A stretch of 35,473 nucleotides of DNA, from NCBI GenBank assembly GCA_051878975.1, contig JBJELD010000091.1, forward strand, positions 1 to 35,473. The letters run 5' to 3'. Shown here piece after piece: positions 8,135 to 15,856 of the stretch. The first letter of the stretch is position 1, and every line of letters begins with the position of its first letter. A program made the translations under genes and the position numbers. This stretch comes from Caccovicinus sp051878975 (GTDB lineage: Bacteria > Bacillota > Clostridia > Lachnospirales > Lachnospiraceae). A model generated the notes under the pieces. That model was not told where the DNA came from. It saw only the letters and a program-made list of their open reading frames with translations, and searched no databases.

Positions 8135-8901
8135 GTGAAGGGACCGATGCGGGGAGGCTGCCGGACGGCGGATTTTTAAAAGAAGACGAGCGGATCGATG
8201 ATCTGGAACGGAACGGGTACCGGATCATTCAGAAAAAAAACGGATTCTGCTTTGGTATGGATGCGGTTCTGCTTTCCGGCTTTGTTCAGGTAAAGCCCGG
8301 AGAACAGGTCCTGGATCTGGGGACGGGCACCGGAATCATTCCGATTCTTCTGGAAGCGAAAACCGAGGGAAAACATTTTATCGGGCTGGAAATTCAGGAG
8401 GAAGTGGCGGATATGGCCCGGAGAAGCGTATGCTTAAACGGACTTCAGGAGAAGATTGAGATTGTTTCGGGAGATATTAAAGAAGCAGGAAATCAGTTTT
8501 CACGGTCTTCCTTTGACGTGGTCACCTCCAATCCGCCTTATATGAATGATGCGCACGGACTGAAAAATCCGGGAGAGATGAAGGCCATCTCCAGACATGA
8601 GGTGCTGTGTACACTGGAGGATGTAGTGCGGGAGGGGGCGTGTCTGGTCCGTCCGGGAGGACGGTTTTACCTGGTGCACCGGCCGCACCGCCTGATTGAG
8701 ATCATTCAGGTCCTGACTCGATATAAGCTGGAACCGAAACGGATCAAGTTTGTTCATCCGTTTGCGAACCGAGATGCCAATATGGTTCTGATCGAAGCCG
8801 TGAGAGGAGGCCGTTCGATGGTGAAGGTAGAAAAGCCGGTAATTGTTTTTTCGGAACCGGGAGTTTATTCGAAGGAGATCCGGAGCGTATATGGATATTA
8901 A
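8131..8901 (+). CDS. TrmN6/YabB-type tRNA adenine-N6 methyltransferase
   Basis: 256 residues. The SAM-binding motif LDLGTGTGI lies at 61-69, and the amino-methyltransferase motif NPPY at 134-137, which marks enzymes acting on exocyclic amino groups. The FGMDAVLLSGF stretch before the SAM site is characteristic of the TrmN6/YfiC group that makes m6A37 in tRNA-Val. Position fits B. subtilis yabB, between yaaT/yabA and yabC. Its ATG overlaps the ricT stop (ATGA), and the upstream ribosome site is weak, so translational coupling is likely. Confidence 0.88.
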   Translation: MSEGTDAGRLPDGGFLKEDERIDDLERNGYRIIQKKNGFCFGMDAVLLSGFVQVKPGEQVLDLGTGTGIIPILLEAKTEGKHFIGLEIQEEVADMARRSVCLNGLQEKIEIVSGDIKEAGNQFSRSSFDVVTSNPPYMNDAHGLKNPGEMKAISRHEVLCTLEDVVREGACLVRPGGRFYLVHRPHRLIEIIQVLTRYKLEPKRIKFVHPFANRDANMVLIEAVRGGRSMVKVEKPVIVFSEPGVYSKEIRSVYGY

Positions 8902-8914
8902 AACGGAGGAAAAG

Positions 8915-9772
8915 ATGGCCGGAAAATTGTTTTTGTGTGCGACACCGATCGGAAATCTGGATGATATCACGCTGAGAGTGCTGAATACCTTGAAGGAAGC
9001 AGATTTGATCGCGGCAGAGGACACCAGACACAGTATTAAACTCTTAAATCATTTTCAGATCAAAACGCCGATGACCAGCTATCATGAATATAATAAGATC
9101 GAGAAGGCCAGGTATCTGGTGGATAGGATGAAAGAAGGTGTGAATCTGGCGCTGATTACCGATGCAGGTACGCCCGGGATTTCTGATCCGGGAGAGGAGC
9201 TGGTAAAGCAGTGCTATGAGGCTGGAATTGAGGTGACTTCACTTCCTGGGCCGGCTGCCTGTATTACGGCGCTCACGATTTCCGGTCTGGGAACAAGGCG
9301 TTTCTGCTTTGAGGCGTTTCTGCCGCCGGATAAAAAGGAACGGCAGCGGATTTTGGAAGAACTGAAGCAGGAAACCAGGACGATCATCGTGTATGAAGCG
9401 CCGCATCATCTGGAAAAGACGCTGGAGGAGCTTTACGAGGCTCTTGGGGAACGGCGGATTGCAATCTGCCGGGAACTGACCAAGCGGTATGAAGAGGCCT
9501 ACCGAAGCTGCTTTTCGGAGGCACTTTCCCGGTTTAAAACGGAGGAGCCGAAGGGCGAATGCGTGATCGTCATAGAGGGAAAAGATGTAAAGGAAATTGA
9601 AAAAGAGCACCAGCAGTCCTGGGAGGAGATTCCCATAGAAGAACACATGGAGCGTTACCTGAATGCAGGGATGGACCGGAAAAGCGCCATGAAAGCCGTG
9701 GCGAAGGACCGGGGAATCAGCAGGAGGGATGTTTATCAGATTTTATTATCTGAAGGAGGAGAAAATCAATGA
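8915..9772 (+). CDS. rsmI: 16S rRNA 2'-O-methyltransferase RsmI
   Basis: 285 residues from ATG 8915, close to the E. coli RsmI length of 286. RsmI methylates the ribose of C1402 in 16S rRNA. The N terminus GKLFLCATPIGNLDDITLR and the motifs AEDTRHS, YHEYN, LITDAGTPGISDPGE and SLPGPAA are diagnostic of this tetrapyrrole-methylase-fold family. I chose 8915 because GGAGGA lies four bases upstream and the encoded start aligns with the family. Earlier in-frame starts fall inside the preceding gene. The gene ends in a four-base overlap with the reductase. Confidence 0.95.
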   Translation: MAGKLFLCATPIGNLDDITLRVLNTLKEADLIAAEDTRHSIKLLNHFQIKTPMTSYHEYNKIEKARYLVDRMKEGVNLALITDAGTPGISDPGEELVKQCYEAGIEVTSLPGPAACITALTISGLGTRRFCFEAFLPPDKKERQRILEELKQETRTIIVYEAPHHLEKTLEELYEALGERRIAICRELTKRYEEAYRSCFSEALSRFKTEEPKGECVIVIEGKDVKEIEKEHQQSWEEIPIEEHMERYLNAGMDRKSAMKAVAKDRGISRRDVYQILLSEGGENQ

Positions 9773-11313
9773 AAACAGTAGCACCTGAAGTATGGAAGGA
9801 AAACCTGGCAGCATTTCGGGAAAAAACAGAAGCATTTTATGCCGGGGAAGTAGACAAAAACAGTTATAAAGGATTTTCCGGAAAATACGGAAGCTACGCA
9901 CAGCGGGGAGGCAAGGCCAGCATGCTGAGGCTGCGTCTGGCCGGAGGAAGAATTTCCAAGGACAAGCTGAAATTTATTGCGGATTCGATTGAAAAGCATG
10001 AGATCGATATGGTGCATCTGACTACCTGCCAGACCGTGCAGCTTCATAACCTGCAGCCGGCAGCGGTCTATGATATTATGGAGCATGCTCTGGATCATGG
10101 AATCGTGACGATGGGCGGAGGCGGCGATTTTCCGCGGAATATTACCATGTCTCCTCTTTCCGGAGTGGAGGAAGAATATTTTGATGTAATGCCATATGCG
10201 GAAGCGGCCGGTGAGTATCTGATGAATTTTATTGAGATGGAGAAGATGCCCAGAAAACTGAAGGTGGGATTTTCAAACAGTCCGGCCAATGTTCCGCACG
10301 CGACTTTCCGTGATCTGGGATTTGCGGCACGGCCGGATGGAACATTTGACGTATACAGTGCGGGCGGTCTGGGAAACAATCCGCGCTTCGGCGTAAAGGT
10401 AGCAGAGGCGGTGGAGCCATCCAAAATTCTTTATTATATCCGTGCCATGTGGGAAACCTTCCGTGCCTATGGAAACTATGAGAATCGCGGAAAGGCCAGA
10501 ACGCGCTATATGCAGGCAGAGCTTGGAGAAGAGGGATACAAGAAAGCTTATCTGGAAAAGCTGGAGGGTGTATTTGCATCTGGTGAGGATCTGGAGCTTT
10601 CCGTAAAACAGCAGGAGATCACCAAGAGAGGAGACGGTTCCCAGGCAGAGGGCAGATGGGTCGGAAAGCAGAAGCAGGAGGGTCTGTTCTATGTACACTA
10701 TCACCCGATCGGCGGTGCAATCAAGCCATCCAAATTCCGGGAGATTTACGAAGTGATTCAGAATATGGATCAGGTGGAGCTGCGGCTGTCTCCGGATGAG
10801 TCCTTATATGTCATTAATCTGACCGGCGCAGAGGCAGAGAAGGTAAAAGCGGTAACGGAGGATGGTGCGAGAACCAGCCTGGAAGCTTCGGTAGCCTGCA
10901 TTGGAGCCAGCATCTGCCAGGTAGGGGTAAGAGATTCCCAGAAGCTGTTAAGAGCCATTGTAGACGCAGTGAGAGAGGCAGAGCTTCCGGATGAGGTGCT
11001 TCCGCAGATCCACATTTCCGGATGTCCGTCTTCCTGCGGAACGCATCAGATCGGTGTGATTGGATTCCGCGGCGGCGTGAAAATGATCGACAAGGTTCCG
11101 CACCCGGCCTTTACCATGTTCCTGAACGGATGTGACGAAGAAGGAAAGGAGCGCATGGGCAGAGAGATCGGCGTTCTCCTGGAGGAAGATATTCCGAAGT
11201 TTATGGTGGAGCTTGGAAATATGGTCCGCTATACCGGAAAGAATTTTGATCAGTGGATCGCAGCGCATGAAGAGGGATTTGAAAAGCTTGCTAAGCAGTA
11301 TCTGAAAGGATGA
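9769..11313 (+). CDS. Siroheme-[4Fe-4S] sulfite/nitrite reductase, hemoprotein subunit
   Basis: 514 residues. The siroheme/4Fe-4S cysteines are present: ACIGASIC (C-x5-C) near residues 372-378 and GCPSSC (C-x3-C) near 418-422. Two repeats of ferredoxin-like and core domains are visible, with HLTTCQTVQLHN and MSPLSG in the first half and VHYHPIGGAIKP in the second. Enzymes of this family use six electrons to reduce sulfite to sulfide or nitrite to ammonia. Which substrate is used is not decidable here, as no siroheme synthesis or electron-donor genes are nearby. The start overlaps the rsmI stop (ATGA) with GGAGGAG upstream, so it is translationally coupled to RNA-modification genes, an unexpected setting. 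Confidence 0.92.
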   Translation: MKTVAPEVWKENLAAFREKTEAFYAGEVDKNSYKGFSGKYGSYAQRGGKASMLRLRLAGGRISKDKLKFIADSIEKHEIDMVHLTTCQTVQLHNLQPAAVYDIMEHALDHGIVTMGGGGDFPRNITMSPLSGVEEEYFDVMPYAEAAGEYLMNFIEMEKMPRKLKVGFSNSPANVPHATFRDLGFAARPDGTFDVYSAGGLGNNPRFGVKVAEAVEPSKILYYIRAMWETFRAYGNYENRGKARTRYMQAELGEEGYKKAYLEKLEGVFASGEDLELSVKQQEITKRGDGSQAEGRWVGKQKQEGLFYVHYHPIGGAIKPSKFREIYEVIQNMDQVELRLSPDESLYVINLTGAEAEKVKAVTEDGARTSLEASVACIGASICQVGVRDSQKLLRAIVDAVREAELPDEVLPQIHISGCPSSCGTHQIGVIGFRGGVKMIDKVPHPAFTMFLNGCDEEGKERMGREIGVLLEEDIPKFMVELGNMVRYTGKNFDQWIAAHEEGFEKLAKQYLKG

Positions 11314-11337
11314 TTTGAAAAAAAGAGGGATTTACAA

Positions 11338-11377
11338 ATGAAAAAGAAGCCTTTTGTTTCAAAGGCTTCTTTTTCAT
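11338..11377. terminator. Bidirectional terminator between the reductase and abrB
   Basis: A perfect 17-base inverted repeat (ATGAAAAAGAAGCCTTT and its complement) with loop TGTTTC, with A and T tracts on the arms. It serves both the plus-strand reductase gene and the minus-strand abrB. Confidence 0.92.
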
Positions 11378-11413
11378 AAATGCATTTGTTTTCATTCTGT
11401 TCGTTTACTGGCA

Positions 11414-11677
11414 CTACTCTACGATTGTCATGCCGGCAATCTTTGCGAGGCGCCGGATCGATTCTTTCGAAACTTTTCGGCCTTCGTACTCAACCAGGTC
11501 CTCAGTGCTTCCATTAAAAATGTCAGCGGACTCTGCTTTGCGCAGGATAATGCAATTATCCTGAACGGAAATCTCCAGTCCGTCCTTCACGTCTAAGTCA
11601 AGACTTCTTCTCAACTCAATTGGAAGTGTGATTCTGCCCAGTTCATCCAGTTTACGGACTACCCCTGTAGTTTTCAT
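11414..11677 (-). CDS. abrB: AbrB-family transition-state regulator
   Basis: 87 residues. The N-terminal swapped-hairpin DNA-binding domain is clear: GVVRKLDELGRITLPIELRR near residues 4-23, followed by LDVKDGLEI. The C-terminal half (VEYEGRKVSKESIRRLAKI) is the family's multimerisation part. AbrB represses post-exponential genes in Bacillus. The start at 11677 is chosen because AAGGGGG lies just upstream and the promoter -35 box at 11750 coincides with the far end of the longer open frame, so a longer product cannot be made. It lies next to the rsmI-containing cluster as in B. subtilis, but with a reductase gene in between. Confidence 0.93.
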   Translation of the reverse strand: MKTTGVVRKLDELGRITLPIELRRSLDLDVKDGLEISVQDNCIILRKAESADIFNGSTEDLVEYEGRKVSKESIRRLAKIAGMTIVE

Positions 11678-11725
11678 GGTAAACCCCCTTTTCGAATGAA
11701 TTTTTAGTGCACCCCCTGCACATAT

Positions 11726-11755
11726 AAGATAGCATAAATTGTAAGTATGTGTCAA
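11726..11755 (-). promoter_or_regulatory. Sigma-A promoter for abrB
   Basis: On the minus strand, TTGACA (complement of 11750-11755), an 18-base spacer, and TATCTT (complement of 11726-11731), 49 bases before the start codon. Confidence 0.75.
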
Positions 11756-11792
11756 CGATTACAATAAATACCAAAAATAAAAAAGAAAATGC

Positions 11793-11821
11793 TTGACAAA
11801 GAATCATTTATCCCCTAATAT
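11793..11821 (+). promoter_or_regulatory. Sigma-A promoter for the fatty-acid operon
   Basis: A perfect TTGACA at 11793-11798, a 17-base spacer, and TAATAT at 11816-11821. The transcript would start near 11828, inside the operator at 11823. Confidence 0.88.
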
Positions 11822-11822
11822 T

Positions 11823-11839
11823 ATTTTGAAATTCAAAGT
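11823..11839. promoter_or_regulatory. FabT-type operator overlapping the transcription start
   Basis: ATTTTGAAATTCAAAGT fits the inverted-repeat pattern ANTTTGA-N3-TCAAANT known for the streptococcal FabT repressor. It directly follows the -10 box and covers the predicted start of transcription, a typical repressor position. The matching regulator is inferred to be the FabT-like protein at 33487. Confidence 0.75.
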
Positions 11840-11871
11840 ATTTAATTTAAAAATGGATTAAAGGATGAATT

Positions 11872-12834
11872 ATGACGACGAGAATCATAGGAACCGGGTC
11901 CTGCCCAGGTGACCGCGTGGTGACCAATGAGGACTTGGCACAGATTGTGGAGACCAGCGATGAATGGATCTCCACCCGGACCGGAATTCGGGAAAGGCAT
12001 TTGACGACAGCGGCTGGAATATCTGAAATGGCGGCAGAAGCTGCAAGAAGAGCCTGTGAGAATGCCGGGATTCAGCCGGAGGAGCTGGATCTGATTTTGG
12101 TGGGAACTTCAACACCGGAATACTGCTTTCCGAATGCAGCCTGCCAGGTTCAGGCCGAGATCGGAGCAGTCCGTGCGGCAGCATTTGATATCAGTGCAGC
12201 CTGCTCGGGCTTTGTATTTGCCCTGACAACCGCATACAGCTATATGGCATCCGGATTATACCAGACGATTCTGGTAATCGGAGCGGATGATTTGAGCAAG
12301 GCGGTGGATTGGAGTGACCGGAGCACCTGCGTTTTGTTCGGTGACGGAGCGGGAGCTGTGGTGGTAAAAGCAGAGGAAAGCGGCAGCTTTCATGCAGTAA
12401 TTGGCTCTGACGGAAGCCGGGGACCGGTTCTGACCTGTTTGTCCCGGTCAGGCGGAAACTTCCTGAATGGAAAGAAACCGGAAATGGGCTATATTTCCAT
12501 GGATGGCCAGGAGGTTTTCAAATTTGCAGTAAAGAAGGTACCGGAATGTGTTCAGCAGCTTCTGAATGAACAGAAGGTGGAAAAAGAAGAAATCCGGTAT
12601 TACATTCTTCATCAGGCAAATGAGCGGATCATTGAATCCGTTGCAAAGCGGCTGAAGGAGCCGCTGGAAAAGTTTCCGATGAACATTGCGAAATACGGCA
12701 ATACTTCCGGTGCTTCGATTCCGATCCTTCTGGATGAGATGAACCGGGAAGGAAGACTGAACCGGGGAGACAAGCTTGTTCTGGCCGGTTTTGGCGGCGG
12801 TTTGACCTGGGGAGCGGTTCTGCTGGAATGGTAG
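11872..12834 (+). CDS. fabH: Beta-ketoacyl-ACP synthase III (FabH)
   Basis: 320 residues. FabH starts fatty-acid synthesis by condensing acyl-CoA with malonyl-ACP. The catalytic Cys is in SAACSGF near residue 110, His in ILHQANERI near 245, and Asn in YGNTSGASIP near 275, giving the full Cys-His-Asn triad. Start ATG is preceded by AAGGATG. It is the first gene of the operon, where streptococci have fabM-fabT first; neither is present here. Confidence 0.96.
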   Translation: MTTRIIGTGSCPGDRVVTNEDLAQIVETSDEWISTRTGIRERHLTTAAGISEMAAEAARRACENAGIQPEELDLILVGTSTPEYCFPNAACQVQAEIGAVRAAAFDISAACSGFVFALTTAYSYMASGLYQTILVIGADDLSKAVDWSDRSTCVLFGDGAGAVVVKAEESGSFHAVIGSDGSRGPVLTCLSRSGGNFLNGKKPEMGYISMDGQEVFKFAVKKVPECVQQLLNEQKVEKEEIRYYILHQANERIIESVAKRLKEPLEKFPMNIAKYGNTSGASIPILLDEMNREGRLNRGDKLVLAGFGGGLTWGAVLLEW

Positions 12835-12900
12835 AAACCGGTATTTCCAGATTGTCAATAGAGATAACTAAAAAAGAAAAAAGAAAAGGAGATTTAAACC

Positions 12901-13134
12901 ATGTTAGAGAAAATGAAAGAGTTAATTGCAGACCAGTTAAGCGTAGACGCAGATTCCATTACCGAGGCTTCCTCTTTTAAGGATGATTTAGGTGCAGATT
13001 CCCTGGATTTATTCGAGCTGGTTATGGCACTGGAGGATGAGTACAGCGTAGAGATCCCGGCAGAGGAGCTGGAGAAGCTGGCTACGGTTGGTGATGTTAT
13101 GAACTACTTAAAGGATAAGGGCGTAGAGGCTTAA
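12901..13134 (+). CDS. acpP: Acyl carrier protein
   Basis: 77 residues, strongly acidic. The phosphopantetheine attachment Ser is in LGADSLDLFELVMALE, the hallmark of ACP. A clear AAAAGGAG precedes the start. Codon use is biased, as expected of an abundant protein. It carries the growing acyl chain between the enzymes of this operon. Confidence 0.97.
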   Translation: MLEKMKELIADQLSVDADSITEASSFKDDLGADSLDLFELVMALEDEYSVEIPAEELEKLATVGDVMNYLKDKGVEA

Positions 13135-13172
13135 TGAATTAAGAAACCGCGCAGTGCGGCAGGAGGATGAAG

Positions 13173-14096
13173 ATGAAAACTAGAGTAACAGAAATGTTGG
13201 GAATCGAATGTCCCATTATTCAGGGAGGTATGGCCTGGGTAGCGGAGCACAACCTGGCGGCTGCCGTATCTGCAGCGGGCGGTTTGGGACTGATCGGCGG
13301 AGCGAACGCTCCAGGCGAAGCAGTACGCGAGGAAATCCGTAAGGCAAAGGCTCTGACGGACAAGCCGTTTGGCGTAAATGTCATGCTGCTGAGCCCTCAT
13401 GCAGATGATGTGGCAAAGGTAGTGGTTGAGGAAGGCGTAAAGGTCGTTACGACCGGAGCCGGAAATCCGGAAAAATATATGGATATGTGGAAGGCAGCCG
13501 GAATTAAGGTAATTCCGGTTGTGGCTTCCGTGGCACTGGCCAGAAGAATGGAAAAGTACGGCGCAGATGCAGTCGTTGCAGAAGGCTGTGAGTCCGGCGG
13601 ACATATCGGGGAGGCAACCACTATGACCCTGGTTCCGCAGGTGGTGGATGCCGTATCGATTCCGGTTATTGCCGCAGGCGGCATTGGCGACGGAAGAGGA
13701 ATTGCGGCAGCATTTATGCTGGGTGCAGAGGCTGTTCAGATGGGAACCCGTTTTGTAGTTTCCAGGGAGTCGATCGTTCATGAGAACTACAAGCAAAGAA
13801 TCATCAAGGCCAAGGATATTGATTCTGCCGTAACCGGTCGGAGCCACGGACATCCGGTACGCTGCCTGAGAAACAGGATGACCAGAGAGTACAACCGTCT
13901 GGAGGCAGAAGGAAAGTCCTTCGAGGAGCTGGAGTATCTGACCCTCGGAACTCTCCGCAAAGCGGTTATGGAAGGCGATGTCAATGACGGTACAGTCATG
14001 GCAGGACAGATTGCAGGTATGGTTTCCAAGGAACAGACCTGTAAGGAAATGATTGATGAAATGATGGCGCAGGCGAGTGCACTGCTGCACAGATAA
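13173..14096 (+). CDS. fabK: Enoyl-ACP reductase II (FabK, FMN-dependent)
   Basis: 307 residues from ATG 13173, which sits six bases after AGGAGG; the alternative ATG at 13167 directly abuts that site. TIM-barrel flavoprotein: CPIIQGGMAWVAEHNLAAAVSAAGGLG at the N terminus, EGCESGGHIG near residue 140, and AAGGIGDGRG and GAEAVQMGTRF for FMN binding. FabK performs the last reduction of each elongation cycle. It replaces the triclosan-sensitive FabI, which is not in the window. It follows acpP as in streptococci. Confidence 0.94.
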   Translation: MKTRVTEMLGIECPIIQGGMAWVAEHNLAAAVSAAGGLGLIGGANAPGEAVREEIRKAKALTDKPFGVNVMLLSPHADDVAKVVVEEGVKVVTTGAGNPEKYMDMWKAAGIKVIPVVASVALARRMEKYGADAVVAEGCESGGHIGEATTMTLVPQVVDAVSIPVIAAGGIGDGRGIAAAFMLGAEAVQMGTRFVVSRESIVHENYKQRIIKAKDIDSAVTGRSHGHPVRCLRNRMTREYNRLEAEGKSFEELEYLTLGTLRKAVMEGDVNDGTVMAGQIAGMVSKEQTCKEMIDEMMAQASALLHR

Positions 14097-14103
14097 ACCT
14101 GTA

Positions 14104-14121
14104 TGCGCCGCAGTCGGCGCA
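14104..14121 (+). other. Small GC-rich hairpin between fabK and fabD
   Basis: TGCGCCG-CAGT-CGGCGCA is a seven-pair stem with a four-base loop and no T tract. It lies 25 bases before fabD. It is not a terminator. It may stabilise or separate mRNA segments. A weaker hairpin with a similar loop (CCGC-GCAGT-GCGG, 13147-13159) lies before fabK. Confidence 0.55.
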
Positions 14122-14145
14122 TCGCATAAATAAAAGGAGCTGCAT

Positions 14146-15078
14146 ATGAGCAAAATTGCATTTATTTTCCCAGGCCAGGGTGCACAGTACATCGGCATGG
14201 GCCAGGATTTTTATGAAAATACGGAGACTGGAAAAAAGACCTTTGACAAAGCATCTGAGCTTTTGGGATTTTCCATGCCGGATTTATGTTTTAAGGAAAA
14301 TGACCAGTTAAACATCACTGAGTATACCCAGGCAGCGATGGTAACGACCAGCGTGGCCATGATGAAGGTGCTTGAGGAAAAGGGTGTAAGGCCGAATGCA
14401 GCAGCAGGCTTAAGTCTGGGTGAATATGCCGCTCTGGTTGCGGCAGGCGTGATGAGTGAGGAGGATGCCATTGCTACCGTGCGTCAGAGAGGAATCCTGA
14501 TGCAGGAGGCGGTTCCGGTAGGAATCGGCGCAATGGCAGCCGTACTGGCTCTGGATACGGCAAAAATTGAAGAAGTAACCAGCCAGATTCCCGATGTCTG
14601 GGTAGCAAACTATAACTGCCCGGGACAGACCGTGATCTCCGGCAAGAAGGAAGCGGTGGAGCTGGCCTGTGAAAAGTTAAAGGAAGCAGGAGCAAAGCGG
14701 ACGGTCATGCTGAATGTGAGCGGTCCGTTCCACTCCGGAATGCTTACGGAGGCAGGAAAGAAGCTGGGACAGGTTCTGGAAGACGTAGAGGTACACACTC
14801 CGGTGATCCCGTATGTGGCAAATGTAACGGCACAGTATGTGACGGATGCCGCCAAGGTGAAGGAGCTTCTGGAGCAGCAGGTATCTTCTTCCGTGCGCTG
14901 GCAGCAGAGCATGGAAGCCATGATTCAGGATGGCGTGGATACCTTTATTGAGATCGGCCCGGGAAAGACTCTGGCCGGCTTTATGAAAAAGATCAATCGG
15001 GGCGTAAAAGTCCTTAATATAGAGAAACTGGAAGATGTAGACAAAGTTGTAGAAGCTCTTGGGCTGGAGGTGCAGTAA
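14146..15078 (+). CDS. fabD: Malonyl-CoA:ACP transacylase (FabD)
   Basis: 310 residues. GQGAQYIGMG at residues 9-18 and the active-site Ser in GLSLGEYAALV near 88-98 define the family, with the catalytic His in the VSGPFHSGML stretch near 200. FabD transfers malonyl from CoA to ACP to supply FabH and FabF. An AAAAGGAG site precedes the start. fabG begins immediately after its stop codon. Confidence 0.96.
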   Translation: MSKIAFIFPGQGAQYIGMGQDFYENTETGKKTFDKASELLGFSMPDLCFKENDQLNITEYTQAAMVTTSVAMMKVLEEKGVRPNAAAGLSLGEYAALVAAGVMSEEDAIATVRQRGILMQEAVPVGIGAMAAVLALDTAKIEEVTSQIPDVWVANYNCPGQTVISGKKEAVELACEKLKEAGAKRTVMLNVSGPFHSGMLTEAGKKLGQVLEDVEVHTPVIPYVANVTAQYVTDAAKVKELLEQQVSSSVRWQQSMEAMIQDGVDTFIEIGPGKTLAGFMKKINRGVKVLNIEKLEDVDKVVEALGLEVQ

Positions 15079-15822
15079 ATGATGCTGGAAAATAAAGTGG
15101 CGCTGGTAACCGGTGCAGGCCGCGGAATCGGAAGAGCCATTGCAGTGGCTCTGGCATCCGAAGGCGCGGCTGTGATCGTGAATTACAACGGATCTGCGGC
15201 AAGAGCAGCAGAAGTGGTGAAGGAAATTGAAGCTGCCGGCGGAAAGGCTGAGGCTGTTCAGTGCAACGTAGCCGATTTTACGGCCTGCGGCGAGATGATC
15301 GCGGATGTGATCAAGCGTTACGGCCGTCTGGATATCCTGGTAAATAATGCAGGAATTACCCGGGACAATCTTCTGATGAAGATGAGTGAGGAAGATTTTG
15401 ATGCTGTAATCAATACCAACTTAAAGGGTGCATTTAACTGCGTAAAGCATGTTTCCCGTCAGATGTTAAAGCAGAAGGCAGGACGGATCATCAGTATTTC
15501 TTCTGTGTCCGGCGTCATGGGAAATGCAGGGCAGGCAAATTACAGTGCATCCAAGGCAGGTATTATCGGTCTGACCAAGGCGGCAGCCAGAGAGCTGGCA
15601 AGCCGTGGTATTACCGTAAATGCCATTGCTCCCGGATTTATCCGGACTGAGATGACGGATGTGCTTTCCGACGCGGTGAAGACGGCTGTGACGGAGCAGA
15701 TTCCGATGAAGCATTTTGGAGAGACGGAAGATATTGCCCAGACTGCAGTATTCCTGGCCTCTGAGAAGGCAAAATATATCACCGGACAGGTCATCTGCGT
15801 GGACGGCGGAATGGCGATGTAA
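15079..15822 (+). CDS. fabG: 3-oxoacyl-ACP reductase (FabG)
   Basis: 247 residues, short-chain dehydrogenase fold. NADPH-binding TGAGRGIGRAIA near residues 11-22, NNAGITRD near 88-95, catalytic Ser in SISSVSG near 138 and the YSASKAG Tyr/Lys pair near 154-158. C-terminal GQVICVDGGMAM is typical. The ribosome site GGAGG lies within the end of fabD. ATG at 15082 is an equally possible start. Confidence 0.96.
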   Translation: MMLENKVALVTGAGRGIGRAIAVALASEGAAVIVNYNGSAARAAEVVKEIEAAGGKAEAVQCNVADFTACGEMIADVIKRYGRLDILVNNAGITRDNLLMKMSEEDFDAVINTNLKGAFNCVKHVSRQMLKQKAGRIISISSVSGVMGNAGQANYSASKAGIIGLTKAAARELASRGITVNAIAPGFIRTEMTDVLSDAVKTAVTEQIPMKHFGETEDIAQTAVFLASEKAKYITGQVICVDGGMAM

Positions 15823-15856
15823 TTGAGGAGTTAAGCTTTAAAAGGAGATAGAAAAT

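Noticed and set aside
11354..11596. An 80-codon plus-strand frame opposite abrB
   Set aside because: It begins inside the bidirectional terminator and has no family features; abrB on the minus strand is unmistakable.
13131..14198. A 355-codon open frame on the minus strand opposite fabK
   Set aside because: Low-complexity His/Cys/Ser-rich translation with no family motifs; it is the shadow of a strongly biased coding gene with a clear FabK product.
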